NCBI GenBank assembly: GCA_045543095.1
Contig: JAZQMC010000025.1
Location: forward strand, 36,240 to 100,239
Source: Fimenecus sp045543095
GTDB lineage: Bacteria > Bacillota > Clostridia > Oscillospirales > Acutalibacteraceae
Reading direction: 5' to 3'
Length of the DNA: 64,000 bases
How positions within the stretch are numbered: position 1 is the first letter of the stretch; every line of letters begins with the position of its first letter. The notes below the pieces were generated by a model that saw only the letters and a program-made list of their open reading frames with translations, was not told where the DNA came from and did not search any database. Position numbers and translations under genes: made by a program. Shown one piece after another: positions 52,026-59,916 of this stretch.

Positions 52026-52112
52026 GTTGTAGGGGACGACGACTCGGCGTCCCGCTTGTAGTTTTATTGCACACTTTGAAACGGGCTGCCGTGGTCGTCA
52101 GCCCCTACAATG
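52026..52112. repeat. Two dispersed GC-rich repeats
   Basis: TGTAGGGGACGACGACTCGG...CGTCCCGC at 52028-52054 and GGGCTGCCGTGGTCGTCAGCCCCTACAA near 52083-52110. The second belongs to the family of 11606 and 46154. Nothing else is seen between the tRNAs and the TIM-barrel gene apart from its promoter region. Confidence 0.7.
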
Positions 52113-52155
52113 TTTGATAGTCAATTTTAATAAAACATCAATTTGAAAAGAGCAC

Positions 52156-52183
52156 AACAAATGCAAATTTGTTACATTATAAA
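52156..52183 (+). promoter_or_regulatory. Possible operator and -10 of the TIM-barrel gene
   Basis: Palindrome AACAAAT-GCAA-ATTTGTT at 52156-52173 just before a TATAAA box at 52178-52183. No clear -35. Confidence 0.35.
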
Positions 52184-52198
52184 ATTAGGGGTGATTTT

Positions 52199-53053
52199 AT
52201 GAAAATTTCTACTGAAATAGAGTCTGTTGCTTTGCATATTGGCGAAGAAAAGGCGGTTGAGCTTGTAGCAAAGGCAGGGTTTGATGCTTGGGATTTTTCG
52301 TTATTTCAGATGTGCGAAAAACAAAACGGAATTTTAGTTCCCACCACTCACCCATTGGCACAAAGTAATTATCTTGAATTTGCACGAAAACTCAAACAAA
52401 TTGGACTTGATAATGGTATTGTGTGCAATCAGGGACACGCACCGTTTCCGTCTTCACCAAAAAGCGAATATTATTTAAAGCGTGCCATTGAATGTGTTGC
52501 AGAGGCAGGCGGAGAAATCTGCGTAATTCACCCGATGAATATCGGTACACCCGAAGAAAATGCAGAAATGTATTTCGAACTTTTGCCATTTGCGAAAGAG
52601 CATAATGTGAAAATCGCAACTGAAAACATGTGGAACTGGTTGCCAGATGCAGAGCATTCTTCTTTTGCGGCATGTGCCACTCCCGAAAGTTTTAACGCAC
52701 ATCTTGACTCAGTGAATGACGATTATTTCGTGGCTTGTCTTGATATTGGTCACGCCGAAATGAAAGGCAGTGACACCACGGCGGTTGAAATGATTAAAGC
52801 ACTCGGGTCAAGACTTAAGGCTTTACATATTCACGATAACGACAAGTTACACGACAGTCATCAACTCCCCTTTTCAATGAATATTGATTTTGTGCCCATT
52901 GTTAAAGCACTTAAAGAAATCGGGTATGACGGTTATTTCACCCTTGAAGCAAGCAGTTATCTTGAAGATTTTTCAAAAGACAAGGTTTTTGATGGTGTGA
53001 AAAATCTCTATAATTCGGCAAAAAGACTTGCAGATATGTATGAGGATATGTGA
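52199..53053 (+). CDS. Sugar phosphate isomerase/epimerase-type TIM-barrel protein
   Basis: 284 residues from the ATG at 52199 (AGGGGTGA upstream). Xylose isomerase-like/AP endonuclease 2 TIM barrel. Metal-binding residues in ATENMW, CLDIGHAEM, LHIHDND and FTLEAS. Members isomerise or epimerise sugars; substrate unknown. Stands alone. Cytoplasmic. Confidence 0.88.
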   Translation: MKISTEIESVALHIGEEKAVELVAKAGFDAWDFSLFQMCEKQNGILVPTTHPLAQSNYLEFARKLKQIGLDNGIVCNQGHAPFPSSPKSEYYLKRAIECVAEAGGEICVIHPMNIGTPEENAEMYFELLPFAKEHNVKIATENMWNWLPDAEHSSFAACATPESFNAHLDSVNDDYFVACLDIGHAEMKGSDTTAVEMIKALGSRLKALHIHDNDKLHDSHQLPFSMNIDFVPIVKALKEIGYDGYFTLEASSYLEDFSKDKVFDGVKNLYNSAKRLADMYEDM

Positions 53054-53092
53054 TACAGCCTACCCAAAAATCGATAATATATCAACAACATG

Positions 53093-53143
53093 AATCCCTC
53101 CACCGCGTTCCGCGGTCCCCCTCTCTTTAACAAGGGAGGCTAT
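53093..53143. repeat. Dispersed repeat GAATCCCTCCACCGC...AAGGGAGGC
   Basis: Contains the CCGCGTTCCGCGG hairpin and CCTC...GAGG outer arms. Copies: 62497-62547 (full) and 54505-54536 (truncated). Confidence 0.85.
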
Positions 53144-53200
53144 TTTTTAGTATTATTTCTTGGAATTATTGGATAAAGATTGACAATTATTAAACTATTG

Positions 53201-53229
53201 TTGACTTTTGATTTATAAAATAGTATAAT
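53201..53229 (+). promoter_or_regulatory. Promoter of the CaCA antiporter leader
   Basis: TTGACT, 17-base spacer, exact TATAAT; start predicted near 53236. Confidence 0.85.
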
Positions 53230-53235
53230 CTCATC

Positions 53236-53358
53236 GTATTCCGAACAAGTGGTGGAGTCTGTCATAGAAACAAGTGAAGCTTGTATTCTATCTTTTTCGG
53301 AGAATACATAAATTTGTTGTGTTTTTGACGGACCCCTTATTTTTGGAGTCCGTTTTTT
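53236..53358 (+). promoter_or_regulatory. Structured leader with terminator: candidate riboswitch/attenuator
   Basis: P1: 53236-53245 pairs with 53296-53300 plus 53303-53307 (two-base bulge). P2 inside: ATAGAA/TTCTAT (53264-53269/53286-53291) and ACAAG/CTTGT. Terminator: 53328-53336/53345-53353 then TTTTTT. The joining segment GGAGTCTGTC (53254-53263) is nearly identical to the terminator 3' arm (GGAGTCCGT), so it can pair with the 5' arm as an antiterminator. I do not recognise it as a known riboswitch class. Confidence 0.65.
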
Positions 53359-53391
53359 ATTTATATTCTTGAAAGAAAAAGGAGTATTAAA

Positions 53392-54438
53392 ATGTTAGTT
53401 CCAATTCTTTTATTAGCTGTGGGCTTTGTTTTGCTCATCAAGGGTGGCGACTGGTTTGTTGACGGTGCTACAGGTATTGCACGCCGTTTTCATTTACCTG
53501 AAATCCTTATCGGTGCAACAGTTGTTTCAATCGGTACAACTCTTCCCGAAGTTATGGTTTCAGCCGGTGCGGCTGTTCAAGGCAGTGGTTCAATCGCATA
53601 CGGTAATGCACTTGGCTCAATCATCTGTAACACATCATTGATTGCGGCACTTACAATTGCCATTAAGCCAGGTGTTGCAGCAAGAAAGAGCTTGACAATG
53701 CCAGTTGCATTTTTCTTTGGTGCAGCAACAATTTACTGCTTAAGTGCTTATGTATTCGGCACATTCTCACGCACAACAGGTTTAGTTTTACTTGCTGTTT
53801 TTGCTGTTTATATGGTATCTACCGTAATGAGCATGAAGAAAACTGCCGTAGGCATTGAGACAGTTCAGCTTGAAGAACAGGTTGGCCCGCTCACAAGTGA
53901 AGCAGAGCTTGAGGCTCGCAGTGGTGAGGACCACACAGTTGAATCAAAGGAAGCAGGCACAAAGGACAGCCTTCTTAAAGATATTCTTTTATTGGTTGTC
54001 GGTGCTGTTCTTATTGCTATTGGTGCAGATTTACTTGTAGACAATGCTATTATCATTGCTGAAACATTGGGCGTTTCTGAAAAAGTTATCGGTCTTACAA
54101 TTGTTGCTCTTGGTACTTCACTTCCTGAGCTTGTAACCGCAATTACATCTCTTATCAAGGGTCACGGCTCACTTTCACTCGGTAACATTATAGGTGCTAA
54201 CATTTTCAACCTTGTACTTGTAAGCGGTGTTGCTGTTACAATTAACCCCTTTGATGTTCCTGTTTCAGGATTAATCAACGGAATTAATTCTTCATTAGTA
54301 CTTGATATTCCCGTAATGCTTGCAGTTATGCTTGTTCTTACTGTTCCCACACTTATTAAACAGAAACTTTCACGTTGGCAGGGTGTTTTACTTCTTGGTA
54401 TTTACGCGGCATTCTGTGTATTACAGTTTACTATTTAA
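53392..54438 (+). CDS. Calcium/sodium antiporter (CaCA family)
   Basis: 348 residues, ten membrane segments in two inverted halves with a cytoplasmic acidic loop (about 155-200). Alpha-1 repeat GNALGSIICNTSLI and alpha-2 repeat GNIIGANIFNLVLV; conserved Glu in TTLPEV and TSLPEL. Exchanges Ca2+ (or another cation) against Na+ or H+. The transcript has a structured leader, which suggests ion- or metabolite-responsive control. Confidence 0.92.
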   Translation: MLVPILLLAVGFVLLIKGGDWFVDGATGIARRFHLPEILIGATVVSIGTTLPEVMVSAGAAVQGSGSIAYGNALGSIICNTSLIAALTIAIKPGVAARKSLTMPVAFFFGAATIYCLSAYVFGTFSRTTGLVLLAVFAVYMVSTVMSMKKTAVGIETVQLEEQVGPLTSEAELEARSGEDHTVESKEAGTKDSLLKDILLLVVGAVLIAIGADLLVDNAIIIAETLGVSEKVIGLTIVALGTSLPELVTAITSLIKGHGSLSLGNIIGANIFNLVLVSGVAVTINPFDVPVSGLINGINSSLVLDIPVMLAVMLVLTVPTLIKQKLSRWQGVLLLGIYAAFCVLQFTI

Positions 54439-54451
54439 TTGATATAAAAAC

Positions 54452-54484
54452 GGGTAAAAGGGGTATTTTAAAAATACTCCTTTT
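54452..54484 (+). terminator. Terminator after the antiporter gene
   Basis: AAAGGGGTATTT/AAATACTCCTTT stem with one wobble, then TATTTTTG. Confidence 0.75.
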
Positions 54485-54504
54485 ATTTTTGGGATTCTAT
54501 AAAA

Positions 54505-54536
54505 ATGAATCCCTCCACCCCCTTTTTAACAAAGGT
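54505..54536. repeat. Truncated GAATCCCTCC repeat
   Basis: Shares GAATCCCTCCACC and AACAAAGG with 53093 but lacks the central hairpin. Confidence 0.6.
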
Positions 54537-54563
54537 GTCAATAGAAGTATGGAGGTAATCTTT

Positions 54564-56000
54564 ATGTTAGAAAAGTTAAAGCCTGCGAGGGTTTTTAAAT
54601 ATTTTGAAGAAATTTGCAGTATTCCCCACGGCTCAGGTGATATGGAAAGAATTGCCGATTACTGCGTTGATTTCGCAAAAGCACATTCATTAAAATCTGT
54701 TAGAGATGAAGCGAACAATGTTGTAATTTATAAAAACGCGACTGCGGGATATGAAAATGCAGAGCCTATAATTTTACAGGGACATCTTGATATGGTTTGT
54801 CAGCAGACCGAGGACAGAAATATTGATTTTTCTGTCGAAGGGCTCGACATTTTTGTTGACGGTGATTTTGTGAAGGCTCGTGGTTCAACACTCGGTGCTG
54901 ACAACGGAATTGCGGTTGCGATGATTCTTGCTATTCTTGAAGGTGATGAATACTCTCACCCACCCATTGAAGCGGTTTTCACCACCGATGAGGAAATTGG
55001 TATGGTGGGAGCTAAAAAGCTTGATATGAGCCTTTTAAAAGGCAGAAAAATGATTAATATTGACTCTGAAGAAGAAAACGCAGTAACAGTTTCTTGTGCG
55101 GGCGGAAGCGATTTCAAAGTAAGTTTGCCCATTAACAGAGTGCAGAAAAACGGCACGGAAATAACGATTATTCTTAAAGGTCTTTTGGGCGGTCATTCGG
55201 GAATTGAGATTGACAAAAATCGAGTAAACGCCAATATTCTTGGCGGTAAATTTTTAAATTCTTTGGCGAAAAATTGCGACTTTGACATTATATCAATTGA
55301 CGGCGGTGACAAGGGAAATGCTATTCCCAATCTTTGCAGAATAAGACTTTGTGTTGATAATGTTGAAAGTTTTAAAGCCTATGCAGAAAAGGAATTTGAA
55401 ATAATAAAAAACGAGATTTCAGAGCGTGAAAAGAATTTTGCACCGATTATCAGCGTGGGTGAAAGCAAAAAATTTGATATATTTGACAGCAAAACAAAAA
55501 ACACTATTATCCACACTTTAAATTATGTACCCAATGGTGTTATCGAAATGAGCAAGAGCATTGATGGTCTTGTTGAAACCTCGTTAAATCTCGGCATTCT
55601 CGCCACAGAAGATGAGAAGGTTACGATACTTTTCACCTTGAGAAGCAACAAAAAATCGGCACATATTGCACTTGAAAACAAAATTAAAGAATTCTTTGCA
55701 CTAATTCCCTGCACTATTGATGTATGGGGTCATTATCCCCCTTGGGAATTCGTGGAAAACTCGCCATTACAGAGGCTTTATATTGACACTTATAAAGATA
55801 TTATTGGTGTTGAGCCCGCAGTTGTGGCAATTCACGCGGGGCTTGAATGCGGTACTTTTGCAGACGCACTTTCAGGGCTTGACTGTATTTCAATAGGACC
55901 GGACCTTTTTGATGTACACACAGTCAATGAGAAAATGAGTGTTTCTTCAGTTGAACGGATTTTCAACGTACTCACCTCTTTGTTGGCAAAATTTGTGTAA
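54564..56000 (+). CDS. pepD: Aminoacyl-histidine dipeptidase (PepD-like, M20)
   Basis: 478 residues from the ATG at 54564, eight bases after GGAGG. M20 metallopeptidase: GHLDMVCQ, GADNGIA, DEEIGMVGA, a dimerisation lid domain (about 190-380) and the C-terminal HAGLECG zinc ligand. Cleaves dipeptides, classically carnosine-type Xaa-His. It lies just before an OPT oligopeptide transporter, suggesting peptide use. A longer frame upstream runs through the antiporter end and a repeat and is not used. Confidence 0.93.
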   Translation: MLEKLKPARVFKYFEEICSIPHGSGDMERIADYCVDFAKAHSLKSVRDEANNVVIYKNATAGYENAEPIILQGHLDMVCQQTEDRNIDFSVEGLDIFVDGDFVKARGSTLGADNGIAVAMILAILEGDEYSHPPIEAVFTTDEEIGMVGAKKLDMSLLKGRKMINIDSEEENAVTVSCAGGSDFKVSLPINRVQKNGTEITIILKGLLGGHSGIEIDKNRVNANILGGKFLNSLAKNCDFDIISIDGGDKGNAIPNLCRIRLCVDNVESFKAYAEKEFEIIKNEISEREKNFAPIISVGESKKFDIFDSKTKNTIIHTLNYVPNGVIEMSKSIDGLVETSLNLGILATEDEKVTILFTLRSNKKSAHIALENKIKEFFALIPCTIDVWGHYPPWEFVENSPLQRLYIDTYKDIIGVEPAVVAIHAGLECGTFADALSGLDCISIGPDLFDVHTVNEKMSVSSVERIFNVLTSLLAKFV

Positions 56001-56067
56001 TGAATTAAAAATATATTCGTGGTAAAATTTCAAATGATAAAAAGGTAAAGAAACGGAGTTGCCACGA

Positions 56068-57978
56068 ATGAATAAAGATTTTAAACCTTATATTCCATCT
56101 TCAAAAATAACGCCCGAATTAACAGTTACCTCTGTTATTATGGGCGTTATTCTTGCAGTTGTTTTCGGTGCGGCAAATGCTTATTTAGGGCTTCGTGTTG
56201 GTATGACGGTTTCGGCGTCAATTCCTGCGGCAGTTATTTCAATGGGCGTTATCCGCATTATTTTACGCCGAAATTCCATTCTTGAAAGCAATATTGTACA
56301 GACAACAGGTTCTGCGGGCGAATCGCTTGCAGCAGGTGCTATTTTCACCCTGCCTGCCCTATTTTTATGGGCAGCGGAGGGCAAAATGGACAAACCCGAT
56401 ATGCTTGAAATTACGCTCATTGCACTTCTTGGCGGACTTTTGGGTGTGTTCTTTATGGTGCCATTACGAAACGCTTTGATTGTTAAAGAACACGGTGTGT
56501 TGCCCTATCCCGAGGGCACGGCTTGTGCCGAGGTTTTATTGGCGGGTGAAAAAGGCGGTGCCAATGCGGGCACGGTTTTTGCAGGTATGGGCTTTGCAGG
56601 ACTCTTTAAATTCATTATTGATGGGTTAAAACTTGTTTCGGGTGAAGTTTCACTTAAATTCAAGGGATATGCGGGCGAAATCGGCACACAGATTTACCCT
56701 GCGGTTTTAAGCGTTGGTTTTATTTGCGGTCCGAAAATTGCATCATATATGTTCGCGGGCGGAGTTCTCAGTTGGATGGTGCTTATTCCTATTATTGTAC
56801 TTTTTGGCTCCGGAATTGTGCTTTATCCGGGAACATCATCAATCGGTGAAATATTCGCAGAAAACGGTGCGGGCGGTATTTGGAGTACATACATCAGATA
56901 CATTGGTGCAGGTGCTCTGGCAGCGGGCGGAATAATAAGCCTTATCAAGTCACTGCCCCTTATTGTAAAGACATTTACGGGTGCTGTAAAGAATATGAGG
57001 GGTATTGGCGAAAAATCCGACGATAGAACATCAAGGGAAATAAATATCAAGGTAGTTTTGGTTTCAATTCTTGTGCTGACAATTCTTATATGGCTTGTTC
57101 CTGCAATTCCCGTTTCCCTTATCGGTGCATTTATTATTGTTATTTTCGGATTCTTTTTTGCGACGGTATCTTCACGAATGGTAGGACTTGTGGGTAGCAG
57201 TAACAATCCTGTTTCGGGAATGGCGATTGCGACACTTCTTATCGGTACACTTATTCTTAAAATAACCGGTGCTGACGGTGTTGGCGGTATGGCAAGTGCC
57301 ATTGCAATAGGCTCGATTATCTGCATTGTTTCGGCTATTGCGGGCGATACTTCACAAGATTTGAAGACGGGTTACATTCTCGGTGCTACACCCAAAAAGC
57401 AACAAATTGGCGAGCTTATAGGCATTACTGCGGCGGCACTTGCAATCGGCGGAACACTTTATATTCTTGACTCTGCTTGGGGTTTTGGTTCTGACGAATT
57501 AGGTGCACCGCAGGCGACACTTATGAAGTTAATTGTTGAGGGTGTTATGGGCGGAAATCTGCCCTGGGGACTTGTAGGCATTGGTGTTTGCATTGCGGTT
57601 GTGGTTGAACTGATTGGTATTCCTGTACTCCCCTTTGCAATTGGTGTTTATCTGCCCGTACAATTAAACGCTTGCATTATGGTGGGCGGTGTTATTCGTC
57701 TTATTGCAGAAAAGTTCAGAAAGAATGAGGAAGAAAAGAAAGAAATTGTGGGTGACGGAATTCTTTTCTGCTCGGGTATGATTGCGGGTGAAGGTCTTGT
57801 TGGTATTCTGCTTGCAATTCTCGCCATATTCGGTGTGGATAAATTTATTGACCTTGGTGCAAAATTTGGGCTTTCAAATACAGTTATGAGCATAGGCGGA
57901 ATTGTGCTTTTTGTGTTCATTATTCTCACAGTTCTTAAATTTACGGTGTGGAAAAAGCGTGAGAAGAATGAAGAATAA
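56068..57978 (+). CDS. OPT family oligopeptide transporter
   Basis: About 636 residues, roughly 15 membrane segments. OPT/YSL signature: NAYLGLRVGMTVSASIPAAVI, YPEGTACAEVL and VSAIAGDTSQDLKTG. Proton-coupled uptake of peptides or metal-ligand complexes. The ATG at 56068 follows CGGAG by nine bases; a TTG three codons earlier is possible. Its 3' end overlaps the PqqD-like gene by 11 bases. Confidence 0.94.
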   Translation: MNKDFKPYIPSSKITPELTVTSVIMGVILAVVFGAANAYLGLRVGMTVSASIPAAVISMGVIRIILRRNSILESNIVQTTGSAGESLAAGAIFTLPALFLWAAEGKMDKPDMLEITLIALLGGLLGVFFMVPLRNALIVKEHGVLPYPEGTACAEVLLAGEKGGANAGTVFAGMGFAGLFKFIIDGLKLVSGEVSLKFKGYAGEIGTQIYPAVLSVGFICGPKIASYMFAGGVLSWMVLIPIIVLFGSGIVLYPGTSSIGEIFAENGAGGIWSTYIRYIGAGALAAGGIISLIKSLPLIVKTFTGAVKNMRGIGEKSDDRTSREINIKVVLVSILVLTILIWLVPAIPVSLIGAFIIVIFGFFFATVSSRMVGLVGSSNNPVSGMAIATLLIGTLILKITGADGVGGMASAIAIGSIICIVSAIAGDTSQDLKTGYILGATPKKQQIGELIGITAAALAIGGTLYILDSAWGFGSDELGAPQATLMKLIVEGVMGGNLPWGLVGIGVCIAVVVELIGIPVLPFAIGVYLPVQLNACIMVGGVIRLIAEKFRKNEEEKKEIVGDGILFCSGMIAGEGLVGILLAILAIFGVDKFIDLGAKFGLSNTVMSIGGIVLFVFIILTVLKFTVWKKREKNEE

Positions 57979-58315
57979 AAATGTAGTTCCCGAAAATTAT
58001 CTTGATAAAATACCACAACATAAAGACGGGCTTAACTGGTCGGTTGATGAAAACGGCAGAGTTATTTTAGAGGTTGAAAACAAAGGTATTGCCAATAAAA
58101 TTATGCAGGTTCTTTTAAAAAAGCCGAAAGTGAGTTTTATACATCTTGACGAGATGGGCTCTTTTATATGGCAAAAAATCGACGGCAAAAAGAATGTTTT
58201 TCACATTGGCAAAGAGGTTAAAGAGTATTTTGGTGACAAGGCAGAGCCATTGTATGAAAGACTTGCACAGTATTTTGGGATTTTAGAGAGTTATGGGTTT
58301 GTGGAGTTTAGATAA
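57968..58315 (+). CDS. PqqD-family small protein
   Basis: 115 residues from the ATG at 57968 inside the end of the OPT gene. C-terminal PqqD-like winged domain (GSFIWQKIDGKKNVFHIGKEVKEYFG). PqqD proteins bind peptide substrates for radical SAM or other modifying enzymes; none is nearby, so the partner is unclear. Pairing with an OPT transporter recurs in Clostridia as far as I recall. Its stop codon lies at the first hairpin of array C. Confidence 0.8.
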   Translation: MKNKNVVPENYLDKIPQHKDGLNWSVDENGRVILEVENKGIANKIMQVLLKKPKVSFIHLDEMGSFIWQKIDGKKNVFHIGKEVKEYFGDKAEPLYERLAQYFGILESYGFVEFR

Positions 58316-58493
58316 TACGCTTTAGCGTATTTCATAGCGTCAGCTATTTCATATCCCGCAAGGGATATTTCATAAATTGTGCAAACTATTTATTTCATTA
58401 TAATGAAATATTGCTTCACAATATGAAATAATCCGTTGGATTGTGAAATATTTGTCTTCGCCAAATATGAAATAAACTCCTTGCGGAGTTTAT
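58313..58493. repeat. Hairpin array C: eight consecutive stem-loops, diverged copy of array A
   Basis: Arms: 58314-58320/58325-58331, 58334-58338/58343-58347, 58351-58357/58362-58368, 58372-58377/58388-58393, 58408-58413/58419-58424, 58428-58434/58438-58444, 58448-58454/58462-58468, 58472-58480/58485-58493. At 58391-58410 a perfect 20-base palindrome marks the switch from TATTTCAT to ATGAAATA spacers. Seven hairpins correspond in order to array A. Confidence 0.92.
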
Positions 58494-58496
58494 TAG

Positions 58497-58522
58497 TCCC
58501 CCTCGGTTGAGGGGGATTTTTT
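58497..58522 (+). terminator. Terminator of the pepD-OPT-pqqD-like unit
   Basis: TCCCCCTC/GAGGGGGA stem, GGTT loop, then TTTTTT. Confidence 0.9.
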
Positions 58523-58524
58523 GT

Positions 58525-58553
58525 GGGGCGTCGGGGACGCCGCCCCCTACGAA
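58525..58553. repeat. Dispersed repeat GGGGCGTCGGGGACGCCGCCCC
   Basis: GC-rich palindrome with a CCCTACGAATA tag, like 52026. Confidence 0.7.
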
Positions 58554-58570
58554 TACTGCTTTTTGTTTCG

Positions 58571-58599
58571 TTGACAAAATGTGGGTAATATGATAAAAT
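58571..58599 (+). promoter_or_regulatory. Promoter of the Fem-like operon
   Basis: Exact TTGACA, 17-base spacer, TAAAAT, about 60 bases before the first ATG. Confidence 0.8.
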
Positions 58600-58659
58600 T
58601 TTTAGTTGATAATAATACTATAATTTTTGATTTTTTGAAATACAGATTAAGGTGATTTA

Positions 58660-59916
58660 ATGGAATTCGTTGTACTTGACAAAAACGAATATCGTGAGTT
58701 TTTAAAGGGGCAGGAGCAGGCCTCATTTATGCAGACTGTTGAGCTTTCTGAGCTTAAAGAGGAATTCGGCAGTAAGGTGCATTTTGTGGGTATTAAAGAC
58801 GGTGACAAAATTGTTGCGGGCTCTATGATTTTAGAGGACAAGACAATTCTTAATCAGTCACAATTCTATGCTCCCCGCGGTCTTATTGTTGATTATCATA
58901 ACAAAGAATTACTCGCATTTTTCACCGAAGAAGTAAAAAAATACATTAAAAAATGTGGCGGATTTATGCTCACCATTGACCCTAATGTGATTTACAGAAT
59001 TCGCACTCCCGAGGGTGAAATTATACCCGAAAACAAGGCTGATGACGAGGCAATTGACAATCTTTTAAGCCTAGGATACAAACATTACGGATTTAACATT
59101 TATCTTGACACCCTGCAGGCTCGTTGGTGCTGTCGTTTCACTCTTGATGAAGATTATGAGACCAAGAAGTCAAAATTTTCAAAGCAGACAAGAAAAAACA
59201 TAAACTCTTGCATTAAAAAGGGTCTTATGGTGCGTGAGGGCACAATTGAAGACCTTGATGTTATGGCAGAGATTTTTGAAGCCACCTCAAAGCGTCGAAA
59301 TTTCTTCTATCGCAGTCTTTCATATTACCAGAAGATGTACAAGCACATGAAAGACTTAATGACAATTTATATTGCTTACCTTGACCCCGATATTTATTAT
59401 GAGCACACTTTGGGATTGCTTAACAATGCTAAATCAAATTATGAGAGTATTCTCAAAAAGATTGAAAAATTAACCGCCGGCGAACGTCTTCTTAATCAAA
59501 AGGATGAGGCTTTAAGACAGATTGAAAAATACGAAAAAGAGTTGGAAAAAGCCACAAAATTCAAAGAAGAAAATCCAAACGGCAAGGACATTGGTTGTTT
59601 GCTATCGCTTCGCAGCGGTAACGAATACCTTACTCTTTCAAGCGGTGTGCTTATGGAATACCGCAATTTCACACCAAAATACTTAATGTATCAGCACCAC
59701 ATTGAAGAAGCATACAAAGAGGGCTTTAAATACTGTAATTTCTATGGAATTACAGGTGATTTTAACCCCGACAACGAATATTTTGGTATTTATGAATTCA
59801 AACGCGGTTTCAAACCCGATGTTACTGAATACATTGGTCAGTTTGAATTAAAATGCGGTGCATTCTATGACATTTACAAGCTTTTAAAGAACATTAAAGG
59901 ACGCTTAATAAAATGA
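58660..59916 (+). CDS. FemABX-type peptidoglycan aminoacyltransferase 1
   Basis: 418 residues. Two GNAT-like halves: N-terminal ASFMQTVELSELKEEFG...VGIKDGDKIVAG, middle KFSKQTRKNINSCIKKGL, and C-terminal FYGITGDF...YEFKRGF. A coiled-coil arm (about 250-310) is inserted in the second half, as in FemA/FemX. Family members transfer amino acids from aminoacyl-tRNA to the stem-peptide side chain of lipid II at the inner membrane face. First of three in an operon. AAGGTGA precedes the ATG. The amino acid used is unknown. Confidence 0.9.
   Translation: MEFVVLDKNEYREFLKGQEQASFMQTVELSELKEEFGSKVHFVGIKDGDKIVAGSMILEDKTILNQSQFYAPRGLIVDYHNKELLAFFTEEVKKYIKKCGGFMLTIDPNVIYRIRTPEGEIIPENKADDEAIDNLLSLGYKHYGFNIYLDTLQARWCCRFTLDEDYETKKSKFSKQTRKNINSCIKKGLMVREGTIEDLDVMAEIFEATSKRRNFFYRSLSYYQKMYKHMKDLMTIYIAYLDPDIYYEHTLGLLNNAKSNYESILKKIEKLTAGERLLNQKDEALRQIEKYEKELEKATKFKEENPNGKDIGCLLSLRSGNEYLTLSSGVLMEYRNFTPKYLMYQHHIEEAYKEGFKYCNFYGITGDFNPDNEYFGIYEFKRGFKPDVTEYIGQFELKCGAFYDIYKLLKNIKGRLIK

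Noticed and set aside
54375..54563. Extended N-terminus of the PepD-like protein
   Set aside because: It overlaps the antiporter 3' end, its terminator and a truncated repeat; the ATG at 54564 has GGAGG.
58313..58493. Integron attC-like array
   Set aside because: No integrase, no gene cassettes between hairpins, and spacers are far too short.
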